Positions 9,981-19,347 of a DNA stretch of 64,000 bases are shown in pieces. The notes under the pieces are model-generated. The model made no database searches, had not been told where the DNA came from, and worked only from the letters and a program-made list of their open reading frames with translations. Numbering within the stretch: position 1 is the stretch's first letter; the number at the start of each line of letters is the position of its first letter. The DNA comes from an uncultured Draconibacterium sp. (GTDB lineage Bacteria; Bacteroidota; Bacteroidia; Bacteroidales; Prolixibacteraceae), in contig NZ_OY781365.1 of NCBI RefSeq assembly GCF_963676815.1, positions 1,956,501 through 2,020,500 on the forward strand. The letters are read 5' to 3'. The position numbers and the translations under genes were made by a program.

Positions 9981-10313
9981 CTAAGCTTTGTTTTCTCTGA
10001 TTTTATCAACTGCGCCAACCAGTTCACTCCATGAACCCTCAAGTTCAATTAAGAATGTACGGCCTGTTTCGGTAAGTTCGTAGTACTTTCGCGGAGGCCC
10101 CTGTGTTGATTCTTCCCAGCGATATGCCAGCAAGCCGGCGTTTTTTAATCGGGTTAACAAGGGATACAGAGTTCCTTCCACCACGATCATTTTGGCTTCT
10201 TTCAGCGATTGAATAATATCGCTGGCATAGAGTGGTTTCCCATCGAGAACGAGCAGGATACAGTATTCCAATACGCCCTTTCTCATTTGTGCTTTTGTGT
10301 TTTCTATCTTCAT
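9981..10313 (-). CDS. PadR-family transcriptional regulator
   Basis: 110 residues, normal for PadR. The N-terminal winged helix is clear: GVLEYCILLVLDGKPLYASD, a recognition helix region, VVEGTLYPLLTRLKNAGLL, and the wing SPPRKYYELTETG-like stretch (GPPRKYYELTETGR). A short C-terminal dimerisation helix follows. It precedes pspC by 31 bp and follows the small repeat protein by 63 bp. PadR proteins are usually repressors of their own operon; a matching palindrome lies upstream of the operon at 10971-10988. Confidence 0.9.
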   Translation of the reverse strand: MKIENTKAQMRKGVLEYCILLVLDGKPLYASDIIQSLKEAKMIVVEGTLYPLLTRLKNAGLLAYRWEESTQGPPRKYYELTETGRTFLIELEGSWSELVGAVDKIRENKA

Positions 10314-10376
10314 TTTATGTCCCTTTCTATCTGTTAGTCCTCTATTTTCCTGTTTGTTAGCTAGCTGGTCCTTTCG

Positions 10377-10805
10377 TTAAATACTCCAGGTCTGAGTTTC
10401 AACCATCCAGGCTTCAATTTGCAAAGCGGCTTCTTCCTCTTCATCAGACTGAAATATCGTTTCATCCATCATCCAGCCTTCTAATTCCAAACTTTCATCT
10501 GCTACCTCTTCATAATAAAACCCGGTGGCAAATCTCGAATCATCAGTCATCCAGCTTTCCAGTTCCATTGCCGGCTCTACTTCGTTAGTGTAATAATAAA
10601 ATGTTTCTGTTTCTGCCGGAACTCCTGAACTTAAATCGTTATCAGCCGGTGCTGCCATTGCCATTGCAATATCGCTGAAACCTGTGTTTTCAAGTAATCG
10701 TTTCCAAAAAGTTTGTGCGCTTACGGTAAAACTAATAAGAACAAAACTTACAACTACTGCTGCCGAACGTAAAATTGCTTTCTGAACATTGTTTTTTGTT
10801 TTCAT
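10377..10805 (-). CDS. Small exported protein with three LExWM repeats
   Basis: 142 residues. Residues 1-31 are a signal peptide ending TVSAQ. The C-terminal half is very acidic and holds three spaced copies of one motif: MELESWMTDD, LELEGWMMDE and LQIEAWMVET, the last ending just before the C-terminal TWSI. There are no cysteines and no recognisable enzyme domain. It is the first gene of the padR-pspC unit. I do not know the family; a periplasmic or surface peptide that binds a partner through the Trp-Met motifs is only a guess. Confidence 0.65.
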   Translation of the reverse strand: MKTKNNVQKAILRSAAVVVSFVLISFTVSAQTFWKRLLENTGFSDIAMAMAAPADNDLSSGVPAETETFYYYTNEVEPAMELESWMTDDSRFATGFYYEEVADESLELEGWMMDETIFQSDEEEEAALQIEAWMVETQTWSI

Positions 10806-10970
10806 GACTTTGAGTTTTTGTTTTCTGTTTCTGCTTTGTTTTTGTTTTCGTCTTGCGATTTTTCACTGAAGTTCGCTCTTCGTTTCTGCTTTCTAATTGT
10901 TTTCTGTTTCTTGTCGTTAAGACGACCGTTTTTTGTTTTCGTTACAACCTGTAAAGAACTTTTTTTAGAA

Positions 10971-10988
10971 ATGTACTTTTTTTTACAT
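10971..10988. promoter_or_regulatory. Candidate PadR operator (ATGTA-N8-TACAT)
   Basis: An exact 5-bp inverted repeat ATGTA/TACAT with an 8-base T-only spacer. PadR-family regulators commonly bind ATGT-N8-ACAT-type sites. It lies about 170 bases upstream of the first gene of the padR-containing operon, just downstream of a candidate -7 box. The assignment is inference from position and geometry. Confidence 0.4.
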
Positions 10989-11002
10989 CGTTGTTTGCAT
11001 TA

Positions 11003-11010
11003 CAAATATA
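11003..11010 (-). promoter_or_regulatory. Candidate -7 box for the padR-pspC unit
   Basis: Minus-strand TATATTTG matches TAnnTTTG. Transcription from here would give a purine-rich leader of about 190 bases before the ATG at 10805. No clear -33 TTTG is seen at the expected spacing. The rest of the 10806-11589 gap is AT-rich and holds no convincing gene apart from the small frame at 11455. Confidence 0.35.
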
Positions 11011-11454
11011 TGTCATTAATCTAGTACTTTGCTACACATAGTACCATATTTTTTAAATTTACACCATGCAAAAACTTCTATATTGCTGGTTTTCTGTTTT
11101 TTGTAAAATTTATTTTTTTTCAATATTTTTTAAGAGAATTTACAAAAACAAGGAATATTTAACAATAAGTAGCATTTTTAATTGTTTTTCATTTTTGAAA
11201 AATGTATTTATTGTGTATAAAATTGTTAATAACTCTAAAGAATCATTTAACAACTTAATAGGTGTTGGTTTGTTTTTACACTGCATTAATATCAATTTTA
11301 TCTTGTTAGAAATGATGTGAAAGTTAAGGCATAGAACACAATAAGATAACATCTATTTAACAAAACGAATTAAAAGAAAAGTTTCCTTTGCTGCCGTAGT
11401 TCAGAAAAGGAGGAGATTTGATTTAACAATCAAAAAACTTCAGAGATTTAAGAA

Positions 11455-11553
11455 ATGAGAGCCAATTTAATAGAAACAGTTCAAGATCTTTTCTTTAGCC
11501 CCAATGCATATAAGAAAATACAAAGTCATTACTCTATTCAGAAATTGATATAA
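11455..11553 (+). CDS. Possible 32-codon leader ORF before the TonB receptor
   Basis: ATG at 11455 opens 32 codons ending TAA at 11553, 36 bases before the receptor start. The peptide begins MRANLIETVQDLFFSPN and ends YSIQKLI. A purine stretch (aaaggagg) lies upstream, but too far away to be its ribosome site. The region is AT-rich, so chance is a real alternative. Confidence 0.2.
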   Translation: MRANLIETVQDLFFSPNAYKKIQSHYSIQKLI

Positions 11554-11589
11554 ATTCAATATTTATTTTAAATCCAAATCAAAAGTTTT

Positions 11590-14139
11590 ATGAAAAAAGC
11601 ATTTTTTTCGATTGTATTACTGGCTGCATTCAGCCTGTTTTCGCTCGCAACTTATGCCCAAACAATAAAGGGTGTAGTTGTTGATGCCGAAACTAATGAA
11701 GCCCTTATTGGGGCGAGTGTAGTACTGGACGGAACAACTACCGGTACTGTTACTGACATTGATGGAACATTTTCGTTGTCGGTAAAATCTGGCGATCAAA
11801 AAATCATTATTTCGTACATTGGTTATACTGCCAAAGAGCTTAACGTTAGCCTGAGCAGTGGACAAACCAAAGACCTTGGTGAAATTGTGATGGAATCGGA
11901 TGCAGTAGGTATTAACGAAGTTATGGTATTAGCTTCGGTGGCAATTAGCCGCGAAACACCTGTTGCTGTGTCAAACATTCCTGCCGAAATGATTCAGACA
12001 AAACTGGGTACACAGGAATTCCCAGAAATCCTTAAATCAACTCCTGGTGTTTATGCGACCAAATCAGGTGGTGGTTTTGGTGATGGCCGCGTAAACCTTC
12101 GTGGTTTTGAGTCTGAAAACGTTGCGGTAATGATTAACGGTATTCCGGTAAACGACATGGAGAATGGCCGGGTATACTGGAGTAACTGGGCCGGTTTGGC
12201 CGATGTTACCCGCACTATGCAGGTTCAGCGTGGTTTAGGAGCGTCAAAAGTTGCCGTACCATCTATTGGTGGTACAATCAACACCATCACAAAAACTACC
12301 GATACCGAAGAAGGTGGTAATTTCTTCTCAGGATTCGGACATGATGGTTACAAAAAATTTGGTGGTACACTGTCAACCGGTTTAATGAAAAACGGTTTTG
12401 CAGTAACAGCATCTTTTGCTCAAACATCTGGAGATGGATATATTGACGGAACTGAATTTAAAGGATTCAACTACTTCATCAATATTTCAAAGAAAATTGG
12501 CGAAAATCACCGTTTATCACTTTCTTCTTTCGGTGCCAAACAGGTTCACGGACAAAGACAAAATAAAAGTTTGATCTCAACATACAGAAATGCCGAGAGT
12601 GAAAACAAATTTAACCCTGACTGGGGAATCCTGAACGGAAAGGTTACACACGTAGAAGATAACTTCTATTTTAAACCTTTAACTTCATTGAACCACTATT
12701 GGACAATCACTCCAAATACTAACTTATCCACTTCAATTTACGCCTCGTGGGGAACCGGTGGCGGCGGTGGCCAGGGAGGCGAAAGCAGCTTGTTTAATGT
12801 AAGATTGGGCGGTGATGACCAACCCATCGATTTAGATAACATTATGGCAACCAACCGTGAAAGCGGAGCGAATGGAGCAGTATCGTGGCTGAGAGCATCA
12901 CACAATGACCATAGTTGGTATGGAATTATTTCTTCGTTAAATACCGAAATTACTGACAACTTATCATTTGTTGGTGGTCTTGATTTAAGAACGTATACCG
13001 GACACCACTTTTACGAAGTAACCGACTTAATGGGAGCCGAGTACATCTATAACGACGATGACATTAATGAACCAAACCGCGCTCTTAAAGTTGGCGACAA
13101 ATACAACTATTATAACGACGGAGTTGTTGGTTGGCAAGGTGTTTTCGGACAGCTTGAGTATTCAAATGATGTATTATCAGGATTTGTTTCGGCATCGGTT
13201 TCAAATACATCTTACAAACGTATCGACTACTTCCAGTATTTAGACTCTGACCCGCTACAGGAATCTGATCGTTATAACTTCCTTGGATACATGGTTAAAG
13301 GTGGTGCAAACTACAACATTAACGAACACCATAACGTTTTTGCCAACATTGGCTACTTTGAAAAAGCTGCAGGATTTGATGCAGTTTTCCTGAGATACAA
13401 TAACACTGACGTTAACGAAGATGCTGAAAACCAAAAGATTTTCAGTATGGAGTTGGGCTATGGCTACATAACCAAAAACTTCTCAGCCGATGTAAACCTT
13501 TACCGTACAGCCTGGAACGACCGTACATTTACAAGGTATTATCCAGGAACGTCAACTACAAGTCCAATCTACCTTAATATGTTGGGTGTAAATGCTCTTC
13601 ACCAGGGTATTGAAGTTGATGTTAAATGGAGCCTGACCAATAATTTAAAACTTACAGGTATGTTATCTGTAGGCGATTGGCATTGGGCAAACAACGTAAA
13701 AGATGTTCAGGCATACGACGAAGACCAAAATCCAATTGGCGACCCTGTTAACCTGTATATCAAAGACCTGAAAGTATCGGATGCTGCACAAACAACCGGT
13801 GCCATTGGCCTGGAATACCAATTGTTGAGCAAATCTTACTTCACTGTTGATTATTTCTACTTTGCTGATTATTATGCTGACTTCAGCCCAGAGACAGTAA
13901 CAACAGAAGGCACTCCTCAACCATGGAAAGTACCTGATTATGGTCTTTTTGATGTTGGTTTACGTCACGGTTTTAAAATCGGAAATTTTGATGCAACACT
14001 TCTTGGTACTGTTAACAACGTATTTGATACAGAATACATTGCTGATGCAACAAACGGCTCTGGCAACAATGCCCAAACAGCCCTTGTTTGGTACGGATTT
14101 GGAAGAACATTTAGTGCCAGTTTAAAAATTGATTTTTAA
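11590..14139 (+). CDS. TonB-dependent receptor with carboxypeptidase-regulatory-like domain
   Basis: 849 residues. After a signal peptide (LATYAQ) comes a CarbopepD_reg-like domain (about 25-105: IKGVVVDAETNEALIGASV, GTVTDIDGTFSL, ISYIGYT). The plug follows (about 110-240) with LRGFESENVAVMINGIPVND and the GINEVMVLA region, then a 22-strand-type outer-membrane barrel ending in SASLKIDF with the usual C-terminal Phe. It should import a ligand using TonB-ExbBD energy. The substrate is unknown; the lipoprotein gene 19 bp downstream is its probable partner, although it is not SusD-like. Confidence 0.92.
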   Translation: MKKAFFSIVLLAAFSLFSLATYAQTIKGVVVDAETNEALIGASVVLDGTTTGTVTDIDGTFSLSVKSGDQKIIISYIGYTAKELNVSLSSGQTKDLGEIVMESDAVGINEVMVLASVAISRETPVAVSNIPAEMIQTKLGTQEFPEILKSTPGVYATKSGGGFGDGRVNLRGFESENVAVMINGIPVNDMENGRVYWSNWAGLADVTRTMQVQRGLGASKVAVPSIGGTINTITKTTDTEEGGNFFSGFGHDGYKKFGGTLSTGLMKNGFAVTASFAQTSGDGYIDGTEFKGFNYFINISKKIGENHRLSLSSFGAKQVHGQRQNKSLISTYRNAESENKFNPDWGILNGKVTHVEDNFYFKPLTSLNHYWTITPNTNLSTSIYASWGTGGGGGQGGESSLFNVRLGGDDQPIDLDNIMATNRESGANGAVSWLRASHNDHSWYGIISSLNTEITDNLSFVGGLDLRTYTGHHFYEVTDLMGAEYIYNDDDINEPNRALKVGDKYNYYNDGVVGWQGVFGQLEYSNDVLSGFVSASVSNTSYKRIDYFQYLDSDPLQESDRYNFLGYMVKGGANYNINEHHNVFANIGYFEKAAGFDAVFLRYNNTDVNEDAENQKIFSMELGYGYITKNFSADVNLYRTAWNDRTFTRYYPGTSTTSPIYLNMLGVNALHQGIEVDVKWSLTNNLKLTGMLSVGDWHWANNVKDVQAYDEDQNPIGDPVNLYIKDLKVSDAAQTTGAIGLEYQLLSKSYFTVDYFYFADYYADFSPETVTTEGTPQPWKVPDYGLFDVGLRHGFKIGNFDATLLGTVNNVFDTEYIADATNGSGNNAQTALVWYGFGRTFSASLKIDF

Positions 14140-14158
14140 TTAAAAAGATATTAGTACG

Positions 14159-15799
14159 ATGAAAAAAATAATATTTCTTTTCACGATTGCTGCATTATTT
14201 ACAATTACGTCGTGTGACCCGATGGGGGATATTAACGACACAATTGATGCACAAGACAATCCCATTGTTGGTGATGCAGAATACACATTAACCGACGATG
14301 ACTACGATGCACTGGACCTGAGTTACGGCAACTTTAGCAGCGAAGACGATGCTAAAGCAATGCTTCCCGCTTTCTTATCTGATAAATACCCTATTTGGGG
14401 AAAAGGTTCTTCTGTTTTAGTTGGATATGAATTATATGTTGGTTCTGCTCCTGGCGTAAGCGATTATACTTATGCTGATGATTACAGTTTAGCAAACGAT
14501 GATTATCCGCAAGGATGGATTGGTGCTGTTGCATTCTTCCCTGAAGAAGATCCGGCAGATTATTTAGCCGACATCCTTGCTGCAGGTGTTGAAAGCCCTG
14601 CAGAAGGCGACAACATTTTAGTAAAATACAAACAATACAGTACTGAACCAGTTGCCGGTTACTCTAATTTCTACGAAGTTGATTTTACCAATGGAAGTCT
14701 GAATTCATTCGAAGCTTTCAGCGTTGTTGGAGACCAAGCATGGGAAGGCAGTAACTATGGTGCAAAAATGTCGGGTTATTCGGGCGGAAGCCAGGAAAAC
14801 GAAGACTGGTTGGTTTCACCGGAAATAGATTTAAGCGGTGCTTCAAATCTATTGTTCCAGGTTAGTCAAATCATCAACTATTCAAGCCAGGTTGAGCTTC
14901 TAAATATTATGGTTTCAACAGACTATACAACTGGCGAAAATCCAGCAACTGCAACATGGACAGCTTTAACAATTGAGACAAAACCTGACGGAAGCAACTG
15001 GGATCCTGTAGAGTCAGAATTGGTTGATTTCTCGGCTTACGAAGGCCAAACTATCCACATTGCTCTGAAATACGAATCTACTACATCTACTTCGGCAACT
15101 TGGGAAGTTGAAAGCTTTGTAATTAAAGCTGCCGGTGTTGAAGGCGAAACAGCTTCAAAAGAGGTTTTCTACACTTACGATGGCGAAGAATGGGAAGCAT
15201 CAGAAGGAGTTTATTTTGTTAGCGATGCCGACTTCGATTCAATGGGAGAAGGATATGGACAACCTGGTTATTACAACAATTTTAGTAGCTCAATCACTCC
15301 TACTGATTATCTAGGAACTTTCCTTTCAATCAAATATCCGTATGCACAAGATGATGATGAAATTATCGTGGTATATGATTATTATTCAAGTAGCAGTGGT
15401 GCGCAGCTTCGTGGCAACTTATATACTTTCACTGATGGTGCATGGGCCAACTATGAGTCGACACAAAGTACCACGCTGCAATTTGGCCACGATGGAACAA
15501 CCTGGGTGCCGGATAATACAATAAAATACACGCTTACTGCTGCAGATTATGCGTTTATTGTAGATACCTATTCAGATGAATATGCATCATATATTGCAAC
15601 AATCGCAAACTATCAAGACTTTGACTATAACTGGACAGACGAGATGATTCTTGATGTTCTGAATGGTCTTCTATTCAACAATTTCCCTTCTGCCGAAGAA
15701 GGACAAAAATTTGCAGTTACCTATTTAATGTATGATGGTGGAGCATTTTTCGAAACCATGTACGTTGTATTACAGGGTGGAGAATACGTTCTTCAATAG
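14159..15799 (+). CDS. Lipoprotein with choice-of-anchor-J-like domain, partner of the TonB receptor
   Basis: 546 residues. A lipoprotein signal (FTIAALFTITSC) predicts lipidation at Cys19. Residues about 165-330 resemble a choice-of-anchor J / cleaved-adhesin jelly roll: NFYEVDFTNGSLNSFEAFS, NEDWLVSPEIDLSGAS and WEVESFVIKA. Flanking regions repeat an YTLTDDDYDAL / YTLTAADYAFI pattern at residues about 42 and 445, suggesting duplicated modules. It follows the receptor by 19 bp and ends at a terminator. It is probably surface-exposed and binds the receptor's ligand; this is inferred from the gene pair only. Confidence 0.8.
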   Translation: MKKIIFLFTIAALFTITSCDPMGDINDTIDAQDNPIVGDAEYTLTDDDYDALDLSYGNFSSEDDAKAMLPAFLSDKYPIWGKGSSVLVGYELYVGSAPGVSDYTYADDYSLANDDYPQGWIGAVAFFPEEDPADYLADILAAGVESPAEGDNILVKYKQYSTEPVAGYSNFYEVDFTNGSLNSFEAFSVVGDQAWEGSNYGAKMSGYSGGSQENEDWLVSPEIDLSGASNLLFQVSQIINYSSQVELLNIMVSTDYTTGENPATATWTALTIETKPDGSNWDPVESELVDFSAYEGQTIHIALKYESTTSTSATWEVESFVIKAAGVEGETASKEVFYTYDGEEWEASEGVYFVSDADFDSMGEGYGQPGYYNNFSSSITPTDYLGTFLSIKYPYAQDDDEIIVVYDYYSSSSGAQLRGNLYTFTDGAWANYESTQSTTLQFGHDGTTWVPDNTIKYTLTAADYAFIVDTYSDEYASYIATIANYQDFDYNWTDEMILDVLNGLLFNNFPSAEEGQKFAVTYLMYDGGAFFETMYVVLQGGEYVLQ

Positions 15800-15820
15800 G
15801 AATTTACCTTAATTCAATAT

Positions 15821-15849
15821 AAAGAAAGCCGCTATTATGCGGCTTTTTT
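15821..15849 (+). terminator. Terminator of the receptor-lipoprotein operon
   Basis: Stem 15825-15832 with 15839-15846, loop TATTAT, then a continuing T run. It lies 22 bases after the lipoprotein stop. Confidence 0.85.
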
Positions 15850-15904
15850 TGTGCTTCAAAACCAAACATTTAACTGATATCACTGTTTTTTTTACAGGAA
15901 TTTA

Positions 15905-15912
15905 TATTTTTG
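15905..15912 (+). promoter_or_regulatory. Candidate -7 box of nadA
   Basis: TATTTTTG fits TAnnTTTG and ends 26 bases before the preferred nadA ATG. It also argues against the upstream in-frame ATG at 15837, which lies inside the preceding terminator. Confidence 0.5.
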
Positions 15913-15938
15913 CGCCCTGTTTATTCAGAACAAGAGAG

Positions 15939-16931
15939 ATGGAACAGCTTCAGATAGATAAAATGTTGGACGAGAAGGGTTATATTGAAGAAACAATTGA
16001 TCCAAGCCTGAAATTGGTTGAAGAAATTAAACGCCTTAAGAAAGAAAAGAATGCTGTAATTCTCAGCCATTTTTATGTTGAAGGCGAGTTGCAAGACATT
16101 GCCGACTATGTTGGCGACAGCCTTGGATTGGCGCAAGCCGCTGCTAAAGTTGATGCCGACATTATTGTTTTTGTGGGCGTACACTTTATGGCCGAAACAG
16201 CCAAAATCATTAATCCGGATAAAAAGGTAATCCTTCCCGACCTGAAAGCAAGCTGTTCGTTGGCAGAATCGGCACCGGCAGAAGAATTTGCGGCGTTTAA
16301 AGCCAAATATCCCGACCACAAGGTAATTACATATGTAAATGCAACAGCCGCGCTTAAAACCATGTCCGACATTGTTTGTACATCGGCAAACGCGCAAAAA
16401 ATTGTAGATAGTTTCCCAAAAGATGAGAAGCTGATCTTTGCTCCGGATAAAAACCTTGGAAATTACATTAACAGTATTACCGGCCGCAGCATGGTGCTGT
16501 GGGACGGTGCCTGCATGGTTCACGAGCAATATTCGGTAGAAAAGATTGTGGATTTGATGGACGCACACCCCGATGCCGAATTTATCGCGCATCCCGAATG
16601 TGAAAAACCGGTATTGTTGCTGGCCAAACACATTGGGTCTACAACTGCATTGCTAAACTACGTACAAAGCAGCGATGCAACGAAATTTATTGTAGCTACC
16701 GAAAGTGGTATTCTGCACCAAATGACCAAAGCTTGTCCGGATAAGGTATTTATTCCGGCGCCATCAAACGATTCAACTTGCGCCTGCAACGATTGCGAGT
16801 ACATGAAGCTAAACAGCCTGCAAAAACTGTATATCTGTTTAAAACATGAACAGCCGGAGGTTACACTTCCACGAGAAGTAATTGAAAAAGCCCGCATCCC
16901 AATTCAACGGATGTTGGAGATATCGAAATAA
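15939..16931 (+). CDS. nadA: Quinolinate synthase A
   Basis: 330 residues. NadA condenses iminoaspartate with dihydroxyacetone phosphate to quinolinate in NAD synthesis, using a 4Fe-4S cluster. Visible motifs: AVILSHFYVEGELQDIADYV, SCSLAESAP, TYVNATAALK, WDGACMVHE, GILHQMTKACPDKVFIPAP and the C-terminal CACNDCEYM; Cys in the SCSL, GACM and CACNDC segments can supply the three cluster ligands. The start at 15939 is chosen because an earlier in-frame ATG would begin within the upstream terminator. No nadB or nadC is adjacent. Confidence in the family is very high. Confidence 0.97.
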   Translation: MEQLQIDKMLDEKGYIEETIDPSLKLVEEIKRLKKEKNAVILSHFYVEGELQDIADYVGDSLGLAQAAAKVDADIIVFVGVHFMAETAKIINPDKKVILPDLKASCSLAESAPAEEFAAFKAKYPDHKVITYVNATAALKTMSDIVCTSANAQKIVDSFPKDEKLIFAPDKNLGNYINSITGRSMVLWDGACMVHEQYSVEKIVDLMDAHPDAEFIAHPECEKPVLLLAKHIGSTTALLNYVQSSDATKFIVATESGILHQMTKACPDKVFIPAPSNDSTCACNDCEYMKLNSLQKLYICLKHEQPEVTLPREVIEKARIPIQRMLEISK

Positions 16932-16935
16932 ATTT

Positions 16936-16978
16936 CAAAAAGAAGCCCGGTAATTTATAAATTACCGGGCTTCTTTTT
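16936..16978. terminator. Bidirectional terminator between nadA and the protease gene
   Basis: A long perfect stem, AAAGAAGCCCGGTAATT paired with its complement around a TATA loop (56-59 of this block), with A tracts on one side and T tracts on the other. It serves convergent nadA (+) and the S41 protease (-). Confidence 0.9.
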
Positions 16979-16994
16979 ATCCATAATTCCTAAA

Positions 16995-18644
16995 TTAGTT
17001 TATTCCAACTACCGAATCAGTAGCCACCACATTTTGTACCATCAGGTTTTGCTGCGAAACCTCAATGGCACGCAACAATGTTTTATCGATCTGTTTGATG
17101 ATCGGGTAAAAACCTTCTTCACCAATAATATTTCGGGCAACGTACGCTTTCATTTGTGTATTAATAACCTCTCCCGATATTTTTAAACCTTCCGCATCTC
17201 TTTTCACACCTTTTTCTTCGGCATAAGCAACAAACTCATTCAAGGCATTGTGTTGGTCCATGTAGTCTTCAAACTCGCCGGCAAAAGTAAACTGGGTGAG
17301 TTCCTCGCGGTGCGAATCGGCATAGGCATAAGCAAACGAATAAATTAAACCTTTGCGGTAAATCTGGTCGAAATATGCCGAATTACCAGTGGTGTCGGCC
17401 GGAACAAAAAAGTCGGGCATAATACCGCCGCCGCCATAAACAACACGTCCGCCTTTGGTTTCGTAACGCAGCGAGTCGGCAAAATGAATACTGTCGGCCA
17501 CCAACTGTTCCATGTTATGAAAACGTTCGTAAATATGGTTGTAATACTCCTCGTTACCATCTTCGTAAGAACTTTGGATACAGCGCCCGCTTGGCGTATA
17601 AAAACGTGCTACTGTAAGGCGAAGTGCCGAACCATCCATCAACGGAATTTGCTCTTGTACCAGTCCTTTTCCGAACGAGCGACGCCCGATTACAAATCCA
17701 CGGTCGTTATCCTGCATAGCGCCGGCAAAAATCTCGCTTGCCGATGCCGAAAACTCGTCAATCATCACATAAACATCAATATCGCTGAATGTAGCTCTCG
17801 ACGAAGCGTTATAAGTTTTTCGAGGCTGATTCAATCCCTCGGTATATAAAATAGGTTCTCCCTTTTTCAAAAACTCATCAACCATTTGCAACACACCAAC
17901 CAGCGATCCGCCCGGATTACTGCGCAAATCAATAATTACTTTTTGCGCCCCATCGTTTTGCAGTTTCATCATTCCCTCCATAAATTCTTTGTAGGTGGTA
18001 TTGGCAAAACGGCTAACTTTTATAAAACCGGTGTGCTCGTCAATCATATACGACACATCTACACTGTAAAGCGGAATATCGCCACGGGTTATTTCAAACT
18101 CAAGCGCATCGTTGTAGCCCGCTCTTACAACACCAATTCGCACTTTCGAATTTTTTTCGCCGCGCAATAACGACATCACCGTGTTGTTATGAACTTTAAC
18201 TCCGGCAATTAACGAATCGTTTACCGTAACAATCCGGTCGCCGGGCAGCACACCCACCTGGCTCGACGGGCCACCTGAGATTACTTCTATTACCCGCACA
18301 GTATCTTCCTGAATAGAAAACTGAACGCCAATACCCGAAAAGTTTCCACTCATTTCTTCCTGCACTTCCTGCATATCCCGAACCGGAATATAGCTGGTGT
18401 GCGGATCAAGGTTCTTCAGAATTTCGGGAATCGTTTCTTCAATTATATCACCGGTGTTAACACTGTCAACGTATCCTTTATTAATCAAATCAAGAATAGT
18501 GGAAATTTTGTTTGGCTGCGAGAATCCCATGCCATGAAAGGCCGGTGTTGCAGCATTTCTGTTCAACAAATTTCCAATCATAATTCCTACTGCAACGGCA
18601 ATTGCAATTAATACGGGTAGAAGTATTGTTGTTTTCTTGTTCAT
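16995..18644 (-). CDS. S41-family C-terminal processing protease
   Basis: 549 residues. Residues 7-25 are a membrane anchor. The PDZ domain spans about 95-180 (GIGVQFSIQEDTVRVIEV, GVLPGDRIVTVND). The catalytic domain contains DLRSNPGG, the serine motif FSASASEIFAGAMQD (residues 298-312) and the lysine in GRRSFGKGLVQ (Lys326), the Ser-Lys dyad expected for Ctp/Prc proteases. It cleaves C-termini of envelope proteins. The C-terminal 150 residues are helical and specific to this group. It ends at the shared terminator; the dCMP deaminase gene lies 77 bp upstream in the same direction. Confidence 0.93.
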   Translation of the reverse strand: MNKKTTILLPVLIAIAVAVGIMIGNLLNRNAATPAFHGMGFSQPNKISTILDLINKGYVDSVNTGDIIEETIPEILKNLDPHTSYIPVRDMQEVQEEMSGNFSGIGVQFSIQEDTVRVIEVISGGPSSQVGVLPGDRIVTVNDSLIAGVKVHNNTVMSLLRGEKNSKVRIGVVRAGYNDALEFEITRGDIPLYSVDVSYMIDEHTGFIKVSRFANTTYKEFMEGMMKLQNDGAQKVIIDLRSNPGGSLVGVLQMVDEFLKKGEPILYTEGLNQPRKTYNASSRATFSDIDVYVMIDEFSASASEIFAGAMQDNDRGFVIGRRSFGKGLVQEQIPLMDGSALRLTVARFYTPSGRCIQSSYEDGNEEYYNHIYERFHNMEQLVADSIHFADSLRYETKGGRVVYGGGGIMPDFFVPADTTGNSAYFDQIYRKGLIYSFAYAYADSHREELTQFTFAGEFEDYMDQHNALNEFVAYAEEKGVKRDAEGLKISGEVINTQMKAYVARNIIGEEGFYPIIKQIDKTLLRAIEVSQQNLMVQNVVATDSVVGIN

Positions 18645-18721
18645 AGGCTTTCTAATTCCGGCAGACTTTCTGTTACGCTCGACTGCCTTTTATTTAATTG
18701 TTTCTGAAGGCACTAAAGACC

Positions 18722-19150
18722 TTATTTAATGTCCACCTGTTTCACTTCAATATCAGCACGCTTTAACAGGTTTATACCGTCTTCAAGCCGGTAACTTTCG
18801 GTAAATACCACACGTTTTATTCCGGCCTGAATAATGAGTTTTGAACACTCTAAACATGGCGAAGAAGTAACGTATAAAGTAGCTCCATCGCTACTGTTTC
18901 CCGATTTGGCAACCTTTGTAATTGCATTGGCTTCGGCATGCAATACATATGGTTTTGTTTTGTTATCCTCGTCTTCGCAAATATTTTCAAATCCCGACGG
19001 AGTACCATTGTAACCGTCAGAAATAATCATTTTATCTTTTACTATTAAAGCTCCAACCTGCCTGCGTTTACAGTATGAATTCTGCGCCCAGATATCAGCC
19101 ATTTTCAGGTAGCGTTGATCGAGTAATCTCTGCTTTTCGTCTTTACTCAT
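18722..19150 (-). CDS. Deoxycytidylate (dCMP) deaminase family protein
   Basis: 142 residues from ATG at 19150; an in-frame ATG at 19189 would add a basic 13-residue tail not expected in the family. Zinc-deaminase motifs are complete: VLHAEANAI (His and catalytic Glu) and SSPCLECSKLI (two Cys). The N-terminal CKRRQVGALIVKDKMIISDG and NGTPSGFENICEDE match ComEB/dCMP deaminases, which make dUMP for thymidylate synthesis. A general cytidine deaminase is less likely given the long zinc-side insertion. Confidence 0.9.
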   Translation of the reverse strand: MSKDEKQRLLDQRYLKMADIWAQNSYCKRRQVGALIVKDKMIISDGYNGTPSGFENICEDEDNKTKPYVLHAEANAITKVAKSGNSSDGATLYVTSSPCLECSKLIIQAGIKRVVFTESYRLEDGINLLKRADIEVKQVDIK

Positions 19151-19299
19151 AAAACTTTTCTTTCTAGAATGGGTATATTTTTTTTGCAACGATTACAAAT
19201 GTAATACTGATTTCCAATAAATTCTGAAAATATAACACCGATACGCCCTTTGTTGTTGATTTTAAGAATTTTTAAAGATTGATATAATGATATAGCAAC

Positions 19300-19323
19300 A
19301 AAAAACGCCGCATAAAGCGGCGT
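19300..19323 (-). terminator. Terminator of the SPOR lipoprotein gene
   Basis: Stem ACGCCGC (19305-19311) with GCGGCGT (19317-19323), loop ATAAA, followed on the minus strand by a T run. It lies 25 bases after the SPOR gene stop. Confidence 0.85.
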
Positions 19324-19347
19324 CTTCAAATCAATTTGAAATATTTT

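Noticed and set aside
10806..10990. Lys-rich open frame on the minus strand upstream of the 142-residue gene
   Set aside because: No ATG, GTG or TTG start occurs in the frame; the lysines reflect a purine-rich leader.
11590..15799. SusC/SusD polysaccharide utilisation pair
   Set aside because: The lipoprotein lacks SusD-like helical TPR features and no glycoside hydrolase genes are adjacent.
15837..15938. Longer NadA N-terminus from ATG at 15837
   Set aside because: This ATG lies within the upstream operon's terminator, and a -7 box follows it.
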